Assembly: GCA_042091035.1 (NCBI GenBank)
Contig: JBELIG010000158.1
Location: 1-7,593 of the forward strand
Source: AM-2324 sp042091035
GTDB lineage: Bacteria; Bacteroidota; Bacteroidia; Chitinophagales; Saprospiraceae
Direction of reading: 5' to 3'
Length of the DNA: 7,593 nucleotides
Under the pieces are notes generated by a model. The model did not search any database. It worked only from the letters and a program-made list of their open reading frames with translations, and was not told the DNA's origin. Every line of letters begins with the position of its first letter. Position 1 is the stretch's first letter. This document shows, in pieces, positions 1-6,721 of this stretch. Both the position numbers and the translations under genes were made by a program.

Positions 1-1685
1 CTAGTCAAATAATCTATTTAGGTACAAAGTCAAAGGGTATTTGGATATTTGATCCTTCTACGGGAGCTGTAGTTGAATCTGCGTTTAATAAAACATATTC
101 TAGTTTTTCAAATCGCCGCATAAATGTTATTGCTACTAGCTTAGATACAGAAGTTTTTGTAGGGACTGACAAAGGTATATTTTACTTCAAGGGGGATAAA
201 CTGGTTCGTATTTTTGATTCGAAAGAGCAAGGTGTTCCCAATAATTTTATAAATGGTTTAATGGTTGAGGAGGACCGTTATTTATGGTTTTCAACCGATA
301 ATGGCTTGGGAGGGATAGATCTTGAAACAAGAAGGTCCTTTGAAATAAATCAGAATATGATTCCTTTTTCAGAGTTCAACAGGATTTCGTTTGCTTCCTT
401 AAAAGATGGTTCTTTCATGTTTGGGGGCCTGAATGGCATGGTGCGATTTCATCCAAGTAAGGTGAGGAATAAATTAGAGGCTTTGCCTAAAGCAAAGATT
501 ATGATTACTGAAATTCAAAAATATAATGGTCGTTTAGATAGTCTAGAGATCTTCAATGAGCAGTTTGTTTCAGGAGATACACTGAGAGTGGCTTACTTTG
601 ATGCTTTTTTTCAAATCTATTTTACTTCAAGTGCTTACGAAAATCCAAAGAAAAACTCATTTAGATATAAGCTAGAGGGCTACGATAAGGAATGGATTTC
701 CTCCTTTGAGTTTCCATCCGTTCGATATAATTTTGTTCCTGCAGGAACCTATACTTTTCTGGTTGAGGGAGATGCTTATGGGGCACAAGAAGAAATACTG
801 CCCTTAGAGTTAAATATAATTATTGAGCAGGCTTTCTTTCGGGAGCTTTGGTTCATTGTGTTAGCTGTTTTTTTAGTAATTGCATGTATTGTTGTTTTAC
901 TTTGGTGGAGGATCAAAACAATCAATAAGCGTGCAGAGATGCTTGAGATAAAGGTTGATGTTCGGACTAAAGAACTACAGCAAGAAAAGCAGAAGTCAGA
1001 AGACCTCTTACTGAACATACTTCCTTACGAGGTAGCTGAAGAATTGAAAGAACATGGGACTACTATAGCAAAAAAGTATAGCGAGGTAACCGTCTTATTT
1101 ACTGATTTTAAAGGCTTCACAAAGATAGCGACTAATACAGAGCCAGAGGCATTGGTTTCTGAGATTGATTATTGTTTTAGAGCATTTGATGAAATCATTA
1201 CTCGCTATAGTCTTGAGAAGATCAAAACAATCGGTGATGCCTATCTATGCGTAGGGGGTATTGACGATATGCAAGATTCACAAGCCCGTCAAGTCATAAT
1301 GGCTGCTCTAGATATCCAATTGTTTATGGAAAAACGAAAGGAGGAGCGGCAAGCTCAAGGTGCCTTTTATTTTGAGATACGCTTGGGTATTCATACTGGA
1401 CCTATTGTTGCAGGTATTGTAGGTCTAAAGAAATTTGCATTTGATATATGGGGCGATACGGTGAATACCGCTTCTCATATTGAATCTAGTTCTGAGGTTG
1501 GCTGTATAAATATTTCAAGGGAAACCTTTGATCTGATTGAATCAGATTTTGATTGTACGTATCGAGGGAAAGTGGAGATGAAAAATAAAGAACCCATTGA
1601 TATGTTCTTTGTGGATCAGATTAAGAAGGATTCTACTCTATTGAATATTTATGTGAAAGAAGCCCTTGCTGAAGAATTTAATTAG
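1..1685 (+). CDS. Membrane sensor with Reg_prop propeller, Y_Y_Y domain and class III adenylate/guanylate cyclase (5' partial)
   Basis: The frame is open from position 3 to the TAG at 1683-1685, so the gene starts left of the window; 560 residues are visible. An ATG at 261 is internal to the propeller and should not be taken as the start. Visible residues 1-150 contain about four propeller-blade repeats, for example LGTKSKGIWIF (6-16), FVGTDKGIF (52-60) and LWFSTDNGL (94-102). A Y_Y_Y-type beta domain follows (about 215-276), then one transmembrane helix (282-302) and a charged helical linker (303-350). The class III cyclase domain spans about 354-550. Metal-binding aspartates are D368 (LFTDF) and D412 (TIGDAY). 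K408 and D481 sit at the purine-specifying positions and match adenylate rather than guanylate cyclases. N488 is present, but the usual transition-state arginine is H492. The likely role is to bind an extracytoplasmic ligand and make cAMP inside. The ligand is unknown, and activity is uncertain because of H492. Confidence 0.93.
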   Translation, partial: SQIIYLGTKSKGIWIFDPSTGAVVESAFNKTYSSFSNRRINVIATSLDTEVFVGTDKGIFYFKGDKLVRIFDSKEQGVPNNFINGLMVEEDRYLWFSTDNGLGGIDLETRRSFEINQNMIPFSEFNRISFASLKDGSFMFGGLNGMVRFHPSKVRNKLEALPKAKIMITEIQKYNGRLDSLEIFNEQFVSGDTLRVAYFDAFFQIYFTSSAYENPKKNSFRYKLEGYDKEWISSFEFPSVRYNFVPAGTYTFLVEGDAYGAQEEILPLELNIIIEQAFFRELWFIVLAVFLVIACIVVLLWWRIKTINKRAEMLEIKVDVRTKELQQEKQKSEDLLLNILPYEVAEELKEHGTTIAKKYSEVTVLFTDFKGFTKIATNTEPEALVSEIDYCFRAFDEIITRYSLEKIKTIGDAYLCVGGIDDMQDSQARQVIMAALDIQLFMEKRKEERQAQGAFYFEIRLGIHTGPIVAGIVGLKKFAFDIWGDTVNTASHIESSSEVGCINISRETFDLIESDFDCTYRGKVEMKNKEPIDMFFVDQIKKDSTLLNIYVKEALAEEFN

Positions 1686-1696
1686 ACTTCATTTCC

Positions 1697-1704
1697 TATC
1701 TTTG
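1697..1704 (+). promoter_or_regulatory. Possible -7 element (TATCTTTG) before the O-antigen ligase-like gene
   Basis: The octamer fits the Bacteroidota TAnnTTTG consensus and lies in the 46-bp gap after the cyclase stop, giving a leader of roughly 20 bases before ATG 1732. The nearest upstream TTG (1666-1668) is too far away (28 bases) to be a normal -33 partner. The gene may instead be read through from the cyclase gene. Confidence 0.3.
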
Positions 1705-1731
1705 GCTTATCAATAAATTTAAAAAGCAGAG

Positions 1732-3204
1732 ATGAGACAATTTCTGGGACGCATTCTTCCTAAGTCAATTTCATTCAACTCAGGCTTCATTTCTGTTTTG
1801 GCAGTAAGTTGTTTGCTCGCTTGCCTGGCGGGTATGCTCATGGATGAGTTTATTGTGTTTGCATTACCTGCAGCCTTATTGATTTTGTATATAAGTGTGG
1901 TTGACTTTAGAAAATTATTTTACCTGCTTTTCTTTATGATTCCGTTTACTACGGAGGTAGAGTTGCCGGGTGGTTTACAACTTGATTTACCAGGAGAGCC
2001 ACTTACTATAGGGCTTATGTTGATCTATGTGGTATACCTACTTTTCAATGCTAAGTCAATATCTAAGGATTTTTTTACGCATCCGATTACTAAGGTTCTT
2101 TTTGTCCATTTTTTATGGATTGCAGTTACAACACTGATATCCAATGATTTGCTAATCTCCTCCAAGTTTTTGTTAGCAAAGACATGGTATGTCATCACTT
2201 TTTATATGCTTGCGGCACATGTTCTACAAGGTAAAAAAGAGATTAAATTATTCTTCTGGGGCATCTTTCTAGCCATCCTACTTACAATTGTTGTGATCAC
2301 ACTAAGGCATGCAATGGTTGGGTTTCGATTTGATATGATCAATAAAGTAGTTGGACCTTTTTACAGGAATAAAGTTGCCTATGCTTCCATACTTTCTGTA
2401 TTTCTTCCATTAGTTGTATTTATTCGTGCGGATTATAGAAAATGGCATTGGAAGCGTATGCTTTGTACTTTAGGTATCCTTGCTTTTTTGGTAGGTATTT
2501 ATTTGACGTATACACGCACCGCTTACCTCTGTGTAGCTATTGCATTTGGTGCTTACTTTATAGTAAAATACCGGCTTACAAAATTGACATTAGGTACAGG
2601 TTCCGCCTTAGCAGTGCTGGCACTTGTTGTTCTATTAGTAGGCAATACCTACCTTGATTTTGCACCAGAATATAAGAAGACAGTTGCGCATAAGGACTTT
2701 GATAGTCTTATTTCTGCTACTGCAAAAGGTCAGGATGTTTCCACGATGGAACGAGTTTACCGTTGGGTAGCCGCATTTCAGATGATTGGAGAGAAGCCAG
2801 TTCTTGGTTTTGGCCCGGGAACATTTTACTCGCTGTACAAAAACTACGCAGTCAGTTCCTTTTCTACCTATGTTTCGGATAATCCTGAAAAATCCGGGGT
2901 GCATTGTTATTATTTGATGACTGCCGTCGAACAGGGTTTGATTGGTCTTTTGATCTTTCTTTTGTTGTGTTTTGTAGTCATGCTAAAAGGAGAAGAAGTT
3001 TATCATCGAAAAGATCTTGACCCTTTTACAAAACGAATTGTTATGGCAGCAACGCTTGGTTTTATCTGTATTGCCGCAATCAACATAGTCAACGATATGG
3101 TAGAAACAGATAAAGTAGGAAGTTTCTTCTTTGTCTATATGGCGCTGATTGTAAATATTGACATTAAAAGTAAACAGCAGCGATTAGAAGGGGAGGAGGA
3201 TTAA
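1732..3204 (+). CDS. O-antigen ligase/polymerase family membrane protein (Wzy_C/WaaL-like)
   Basis: This is a 490-residue polytopic inner-membrane protein with roughly 10-12 hydrophobic segments, the usual size for O-antigen ligases and Wzy-type polymerases. Family marks are TYTRTAYL (259-266), then a large loop with ERVYRWVAAFQMIGEKPVLG (340-359) followed by FGPGTF (360-365), and the H-x-YYL...E-x-GLIGLL signature (391-407). R262, R341/R344 and H391 are plausible counterparts of the arginine and histidine residues needed for WaaL ligase activity; this is by motif position, not alignment. Such enzymes join or transfer lipid-linked glycans on the periplasmic side. Ligase and polymerase cannot be told apart here, and no glycosyltransferases or flippase are visible. 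ATG 1732 is the first start, 46 bp after the cyclase stop, and has no clear Shine-Dalgarno sequence. The 3' end overlaps the convergent FkbM gene by 21 bp. Confidence 0.88.
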   Translation: MRQFLGRILPKSISFNSGFISVLAVSCLLACLAGMLMDEFIVFALPAALLILYISVVDFRKLFYLLFFMIPFTTEVELPGGLQLDLPGEPLTIGLMLIYVVYLLFNAKSISKDFFTHPITKVLFVHFLWIAVTTLISNDLLISSKFLLAKTWYVITFYMLAAHVLQGKKEIKLFFWGIFLAILLTIVVITLRHAMVGFRFDMINKVVGPFYRNKVAYASILSVFLPLVVFIRADYRKWHWKRMLCTLGILAFLVGIYLTYTRTAYLCVAIAFGAYFIVKYRLTKLTLGTGSALAVLALVVLLVGNTYLDFAPEYKKTVAHKDFDSLISATAKGQDVSTMERVYRWVAAFQMIGEKPVLGFGPGTFYSLYKNYAVSSFSTYVSDNPEKSGVHCYYLMTAVEQGLIGLLIFLLLCFVVMLKGEEVYHRKDLDPFTKRIVMAATLGFICIAAINIVNDMVETDKVGSFFFVYMALIVNIDIKSKQQRLEGEED

Positions 3205-4092
3205 GTTCTCGGAATCCATCATTGAGGATAGTTGATTCTTATCTTCAAGATTGATCGAATGACCTACATTTCCTTCAGCATCCATTAAGTGTAATTTATA
3301 CACATCTTCAATTTCTGAGATTAGCTCTACTAAACCATCTTGTGGTTTTGCTTTTATGTATTCAAAAATGATGATTGGCTTCACCTTCGATGATTTCGAA
3401 AGCCCTTGGAGTACTTTTGTTTCAGCTCCTTCAACATCAATTTTTATGACCTTTGGTTGTATTTTTTGTTCTGTAATTAAAGTGTCCAGGCTGTACATCT
3501 TTACAGCTGTCTTTTCAACAGGAATATTTTTATTCCATTCGTCATTATTGTATTGATCTCCTTCTATGGTGTTGTACTCTGAATAGATTAAAGGATAATC
3601 ATAAAAGGTAATTTCACCATCTGTATCACCTGCAGCTCCATGAATCGAGAGGTTTTGGGTGTTTTGACCCATATTTTTTTTAAGGATCTGGAACATATGT
3701 TTACTAGCTTCTAGACTAATCACTTTTCCTTCTGGTCCAACCAAGTTTGCCGCTAAAAGGGAAAAGTAACCAAAGTGCGCTCCTATATCTAAGAATTGCA
3801 TACCAGGCTCTAAATGACGTATAAGGAATTTTGCTAAGCGGATCTCTGATGGATGTGTTTTTGCACCGATTAAATACAGATCACTTCCAGCTGGCAGTTT
3901 TACTAGCATTTGCTGACCAAAGAAAAGGGCAGTTTTAGTCAACTTACCTTTCTTTAGCAAAGGGTATACTACTCTTTTATACCACTGAAAACTTAGGTAG
4001 TTTAGTCCTGAGGCAAAAAACCTATTTGTGATAGGACCTTCTGCCAATGCTTCAGCAAGATCTAGTTTGTCAATCAGTACTTGTCGGTTCAT
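3184..4092 (-). CDS. FkbM family SAM-dependent methyltransferase
   Basis: The protein has 302 residues from the ATG at 4092-4090. A TTG three codons upstream (4101) is open in frame, but the ATG is the better start. SAM-binding motif I is LDIGAHFGYF (101-110), followed by the acidic end of strand 2 in SLEAS (126-130). The FkbM hallmark VIKIDVEGAE is at 215-224, followed by IIIFEY (241-246). FkbM enzymes O-methylate hydroxyls on sugars or polyketides, and in bacteria many act on surface glycans; the substrate here is not readable. There is no signal peptide or membrane segment, so it is cytoplasmic. The first 60 or so residues precede the methyltransferase fold and are rich in aromatic and basic residues. 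It is the last gene of the minus-strand cluster, 28 bp after the secreted-protein gene. Its stop codon lies inside the end of the convergent O-antigen ligase-like gene. Confidence 0.9.
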   Translation of the reverse strand: MNRQVLIDKLDLAEALAEGPITNRFFASGLNYLSFQWYKRVVYPLLKKGKLTKTALFFGQQMLVKLPAGSDLYLIGAKTHPSEIRLAKFLIRHLEPGMQFLDIGAHFGYFSLLAANLVGPEGKVISLEASKHMFQILKKNMGQNTQNLSIHGAAGDTDGEITFYDYPLIYSEYNTIEGDQYNNDEWNKNIPVEKTAVKMYSLDTLITEQKIQPKVIKIDVEGAETKVLQGLSKSSKVKPIIIFEYIKAKPQDGLVELISEIEDVYKLHLMDAEGNVGHSINLEDKNQLSSMMDSENLILLPF

Positions 4093-4098
4093 ATGGGA

Positions 4099-4106
4099 CA
4101 AAATTA
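4099..4106 (-). promoter_or_regulatory. Possible Bacteroidota -7 element (TAATTTTG) before the FkbM gene
   Basis: On the minus strand this octamer matches the TAnnTTTG -7 consensus of Bacteroidota housekeeping promoters. It ends only 6 bases before the ATG at 4092, so a transcript started from it would be almost leaderless. I see no TTG/TTTG -33 element about 19-21 bases upstream. Chance matches are common in AT-rich DNA. Confidence 0.22.
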
Positions 4107-4120
4107 AGAATAGAAATCAA

Positions 4121-5002
4121 TTATGGGGTCTTTTTACGTTTGAGTTTGATCTTTTTCATTCGCGGGCCTATAAATGCGGTGCGTTCTGAAGCAATTAAAG
4201 CAGTTTCTGCATCGATCCAATCCACGGATTCATATTGACCAAGGAAGAAGAGTGGCCCAATACGGTAAGGGGTTCTTGTTCCAGAATAAACGGCTCCTGC
4301 TTCGTAATTACTAAAACGGAAAAGGCGTGTGGTAGAATAGGGTATAAAACCAAATAGCATTTTGTAGTTGTATGCAACTATCAGGCACTCTGTTCCGTCC
4401 TCATTGAATGCTGCTCCCGTCACCACAAGCTTGGGCAAGAGGATACTATCCTGCAATATAGCTTTAGGTTTTTCCTGTAGAAGGTCTAAGGTATAGTGCT
4501 TGCTATAATAGTTGCCTTTTTGAACCTTGTTTTTTGAGAACAAGTGTAAAGTATTGTTTGAATAGGCCAAAGCTTCAAGGTCATAGTTCATCCAAGCCTT
4601 TTGAGGATTGAAAATCTTTTGATCAGGCAGATCAAAGAAAATGGAGTCTATTACTTCATTTTTGTGCAGTCGGTAGATGACCAAGTCTTGTCTGCAATTA
4701 CAATTATTACCAAAGTCTGCAATGAAAAGATCTTCTTTATCGGATGCTAAAGCTTCCCAATCTTTATTTTCGATCCCGTTTATTAGTTTCTTATTCAGGA
4801 GTTGTCCTTTACTATTTAGAGTATATAGCTGAGCCTTATCTCCACTATCATTGATCATAAGGATAGAGTCCTCGTTGACCACAACAAGACCAGATACCTC
4901 ATTGACTGCATTCGGAAGAGTTGTTCTTCTTTTGAATTCTTTTTGAGCAACTAGATCTATTGTGAATAATAGGCTTACTAGGATTAAGCTAAATGTTCTC
5001 AT
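4121..5002 (-). CDS. Secreted propeller-like protein of unknown function (DWEALA/DFGNN family)
   Basis: This 293-residue protein has an N-terminal signal peptide: a hydrophobic stretch at 4-18, then VAQ with probable cleavage after A19. There is no lipobox cysteine, so it is probably a soluble periplasmic or exported protein. Conserved-looking blocks are EVSGL (35-39), NDSGD (51-55), DWEALA (81-86) followed by LFIADFGNN (92-100), and a second DLEALAY (141-147) followed by LHLFSKN (152-158). The spaced repeats and strand-rich composition suggest a beta-propeller. I recall similar proteins as widespread and uncharacterised in Bacteroidota, some annotated as esterase-like or SdiA-regulated; I do not assign an activity. 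The C-terminus is a lysine-rich tail (KKIKLKRKKTP), not a type IX secretion sorting domain. The ATG overlaps the stop of the upstream YfiT-like gene in ATGA, which implies translational coupling. Confidence 0.85.
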   Translation of the reverse strand: MRTFSLILVSLLFTIDLVAQKEFKRRTTLPNAVNEVSGLVVVNEDSILMINDSGDKAQLYTLNSKGQLLNKKLINGIENKDWEALASDKEDLFIADFGNNCNCRQDLVIYRLHKNEVIDSIFFDLPDQKIFNPQKAWMNYDLEALAYSNNTLHLFSKNKVQKGNYYSKHYTLDLLQEKPKAILQDSILLPKLVVTGAAFNEDGTECLIVAYNYKMLFGFIPYSTTRLFRFSNYEAGAVYSGTRTPYRIGPLFFLGQYESVDWIDAETALIASERTAFIGPRMKKIKLKRKKTP

Positions 5003-5538
5003 GCTGGATATTTAAGTGCGATATCTAATTGGGCAAGATGGTGCCTACCATGCCAAGCATTTATGACAAGCAGATCTTCGATTGTAAAGGTTCTGTTTGG
5101 TTCAGGGTTGAATAAGGTCGTCTCTTTTCTTTTCGATGGACTTAAAGTACCAAGAAGATGACCCATTTTTTTTTGTATACCTTTTAGCATTAATATAGAA
5201 TATGCTGGATCAACTTCTTGAACATCACTCTGCTTGACCCATTCATTTTCTGGGAAGGGGTTGACGGTTGGGTGATTTAAAGATAGGCAGAGTTTAATCC
5301 TGGAGAAGTGAATCATATGTGATTCTGCAAGGTGATGTATTAATTCTTGAATAGTCCAGGAGCCAGGTCTGTATTGCTTTTGATAATCTTCAGGGCTTAG
5401 TTGATTGAAGAAGGATTCCATATGTACCCCAAAGTTTGAGATGTAATCAATAGATTCTGCTATATATTCCTCAGTGTAACTATCCGCTAGAAGGAGTTTG
5501 CCAATTGGTCTTTTTCTTTGCTCGAGATTGAGATTCAT
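4999..5538 (-). CDS. YfiT/DinB-like putative metal-dependent hydrolase or thiol transferase
   Basis: The protein has 179 residues when started at the ATG 5538-5536, two bases after the meaB stop. A TTG at 5544 would add two residues and overlap that stop. It matches the DinB/YfiT four-helix-bundle family in length and motifs: YRPGSWTIQELIHHLAESHM (56-75), the NHPTVNPFPENEW block (88-100) and the C-terminal WHGRHHLAQ (162-170). A three-histidine metal site is expected from His69 (or His68), His163 and His167. Relatives in Bacillus are described as metal-dependent hydrolases or bacillithiol S-transferases that conjugate low-molecular-weight thiols to electrophiles. Which reaction applies here is inference. 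It is cytoplasmic, with no signal peptide. It lies between meaB and the secreted propeller gene with near-zero spacing on both sides, so it is almost certainly in the same operon. Confidence 0.9.
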   Translation of the reverse strand: MNLNLEQRKRPIGKLLLADSYTEEYIAESIDYISNFGVHMESFFNQLSPEDYQKQYRPGSWTIQELIHHLAESHMIHFSRIKLCLSLNHPTVNPFPENEWVKQSDVQEVDPAYSILMLKGIQKKMGHLLGTLSPSKRKETTLFNPEPNRTFTIEDLLVINAWHGRHHLAQLDIALKYPA

Positions 5539-5540
5539 AA

Positions 5541-6581
5541 TCAATTTAAGAATTTTCGGATGAGTTTTTCAGCTGCATGAAAAGGAGAGATTTTGTTTTC
5601 TGTAACGTCTGCTCGAAGTTTGTTTAAAAGCTCTTCCATCCCTTCTTTTGCAGTAAATGTTTCCAGCAGTTGTTGGTTGATGCTTTCTTCTAACCAATAA
5701 CTGGATTGTTGGGCTCTATTTTTTTCAAACGAATGATTGTCTTTAGTATGCGTATAAAATTCTTGTACTTCTGCCTCTAATTCATTAATTCCAGCCCCAT
5801 GTAAGCCCGAACTGGTAAGCACTTTTACAATCCAGTTATTTTCCTTGGGAGGGAGTAGATGCATAGCATTTTTATAATCGCGTTTTGTTTGTTTAGCAAG
5901 TTTAATCCGATCGTCATCTGCTTTGTTAACAAGAACGATATCTGCCATTTCCATTATTCCACGCTTGATCCCTTGAAGTTCATCTCCTCCTCCAGGCAAT
6001 AGTAATAATAAGAAGATATCGACCATGGAGTGCACTGCAGTTTCGGATTGACCAACGCCTACTGTTTCTATGAGTATGCGCTTAAAGCCAGCTGCCTCAC
6101 AAAGAATTATAGTCTCTCTAGTTTTGCGGGCTACTCCTCCGAGTGAGTCTCCTGCCGGAGATGGACGAATAAAGGCCATTTCAGCGATAGATAATTTATC
6201 CATCCTTGTTTTATCTCCAAGTATCGATCCTTTACTGATCTGGCTGGAAGGGTCTATGGTCAAGACAGCAATCTTTGTTCCTTGCTCTATGAGAAAGGAG
6301 CCATAGGATTCTATGAAGGTGGATTTTCCAACCCCTGGTGTTCCAGTTATTCCAATTCGAATGGAATCTCCAGCATGCGGCAGGCATTTGTCGATTAATA
6401 GTCGAGCGCTTTTTTTATGCTTTGGATTAGTACTTTCAATTAGGGTTATTGCCTTAGAAAGATGCACAATGTCTCCACTAAGAATTCCGGCATAGAGTTG
6501 ATCAACATCAAATGTGATATTGCGTCTAAGGTTTTTAAGCTTAGGATTGATTGATCTATCTCTGGGTGTTTTGGATTCCAA
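5541..6581 (-). CDS. meaB: MeaB, GTPase chaperone of methylmalonyl-CoA mutase (ArgK/YgfD family)
   Basis: This 346-residue G3E P-loop GTPase protects, and gates cofactor loading of, adenosylcobalamin-dependent methylmalonyl-CoA mutase. The Walker A motif is GTPGVGKST (80-88), the Mg-linked DPSS is at 110-113, and GDKTRM is at 122-127. The RPSP...LGGVAR block is at 139-152, the switch II/Walker B segment ETVGVGQSE at 172-180, and the guanine-specificity motif NKAD at 219-222. The C-terminal helices involved in dimer formation are present, so the protein looks complete. The start is a TTG at 6581-6579: the frame upstream is open only to a TGA at 6629-6627 with no ATG or GTG, and the next methionine is residue 127, inside the GTPase domain. 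The extra N-terminal stretch (about residues 1-25) is basic. The mutase genes are not in this window. It is the first gene of a minus-strand cluster, followed 2 bp later by the YfiT-like gene. Confidence 0.95.
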   Translation of the reverse strand: MESKTPRDRSINPKLKNLRRNITFDVDQLYAGILSGDIVHLSKAITLIESTNPKHKKSARLLIDKCLPHAGDSIRIGITGTPGVGKSTFIESYGSFLIEQGTKIAVLTIDPSSQISKGSILGDKTRMDKLSIAEMAFIRPSPAGDSLGGVARKTRETIILCEAAGFKRILIETVGVGQSETAVHSMVDIFLLLLLPGGGDELQGIKRGIMEMADIVLVNKADDDRIKLAKQTKRDYKNAMHLLPPKENNWIVKVLTSSGLHGAGINELEAEVQEFYTHTKDNHSFEKNRAQQSSYWLEESINQQLLETFTAKEGMEELLNKLRADVTENKISPFHAAEKLIRKFLN

Positions 6582-6643
6582 AGCTAAAGGTTTGATGAAG
6601 GAATGGATGTTAAAATTCTTATGATTTCATACCTAAAATCCTA

Positions 6644-6671
6644 AATTAATTTTAATCTGTCAAAATTAATT
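6644..6671. repeat. Perfect 10-bp inverted repeat (AATTAATTTT / AAAATTAATT, 8-nt spacer) upstream of meaB
   Basis: The arms at 6644-6653 and 6662-6671 are exact reverse complements around the spacer AATCTGTC. All paired bases are A or T, so an RNA hairpin would be weak; a protein-binding operator is as likely. The right arm contains most of the TAATTTTG element at 6661-6668. It lies 63 bp upstream of the meaB TTG. Confidence 0.5.
6661..6668 (-). promoter_or_regulatory. Possible -7 element (TAATTTTG) of a meaB promoter
   Basis: Read on the minus strand, this is a TAnnTTTG match within the 211-bp gap between the paaG-like gene and meaB. It would give a 5' untranslated leader of about 70 bases. 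No matching -33 TTG is visible at the expected distance; the upstream DNA is instead an A8 tract followed by a purine-rich stretch. The element sits in one arm of an inverted repeat, which would allow repression by a dimeric regulator. Confidence 0.3.
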
Positions 6672-6721
6672 CACCTTTTCCCTTTTTTTTATGTCCTTTG
6701 AATAGATCCTATTGTGGATTA

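Noticed and set aside
178..631. A 14-nt direct repeat (TATTTTACTTCAAG) at 178-191 and 618-631 inside the cyclase gene.
   Set aside because: The two copies are read in different frames and encode different residues; a single short AT-rich match over this distance is best explained by chance.
776..1018. An open frame on the minus strand within the cyclase gene.
   Set aside because: It lies wholly inside a gene with clear domains on the other strand, its serine- and cysteine-rich product matches no family I recognise, and it has no context of its own.
2635..2904. A minus-strand open frame inside the O-antigen ligase-like gene.
   Set aside because: It is antisense to the conserved Wzy_C region and its product shows no recognisable motif; it is a shadow frame.
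4121..5002. Possible type IX secretion substrate or lipoprotein.
   Set aside because: The protein has a signal peptide, but no cysteine at the cleavage site and no C-terminal sorting domain; it ends in a short lysine-rich tail.
6638..6661. TTGACA on the minus strand upstream of meaB, resembling a sigma-70 -35 box.
   Set aside because: No TATAAT-like hexamer lies at 16-18 bp, and Bacteroidota housekeeping promoters do not use this pair.
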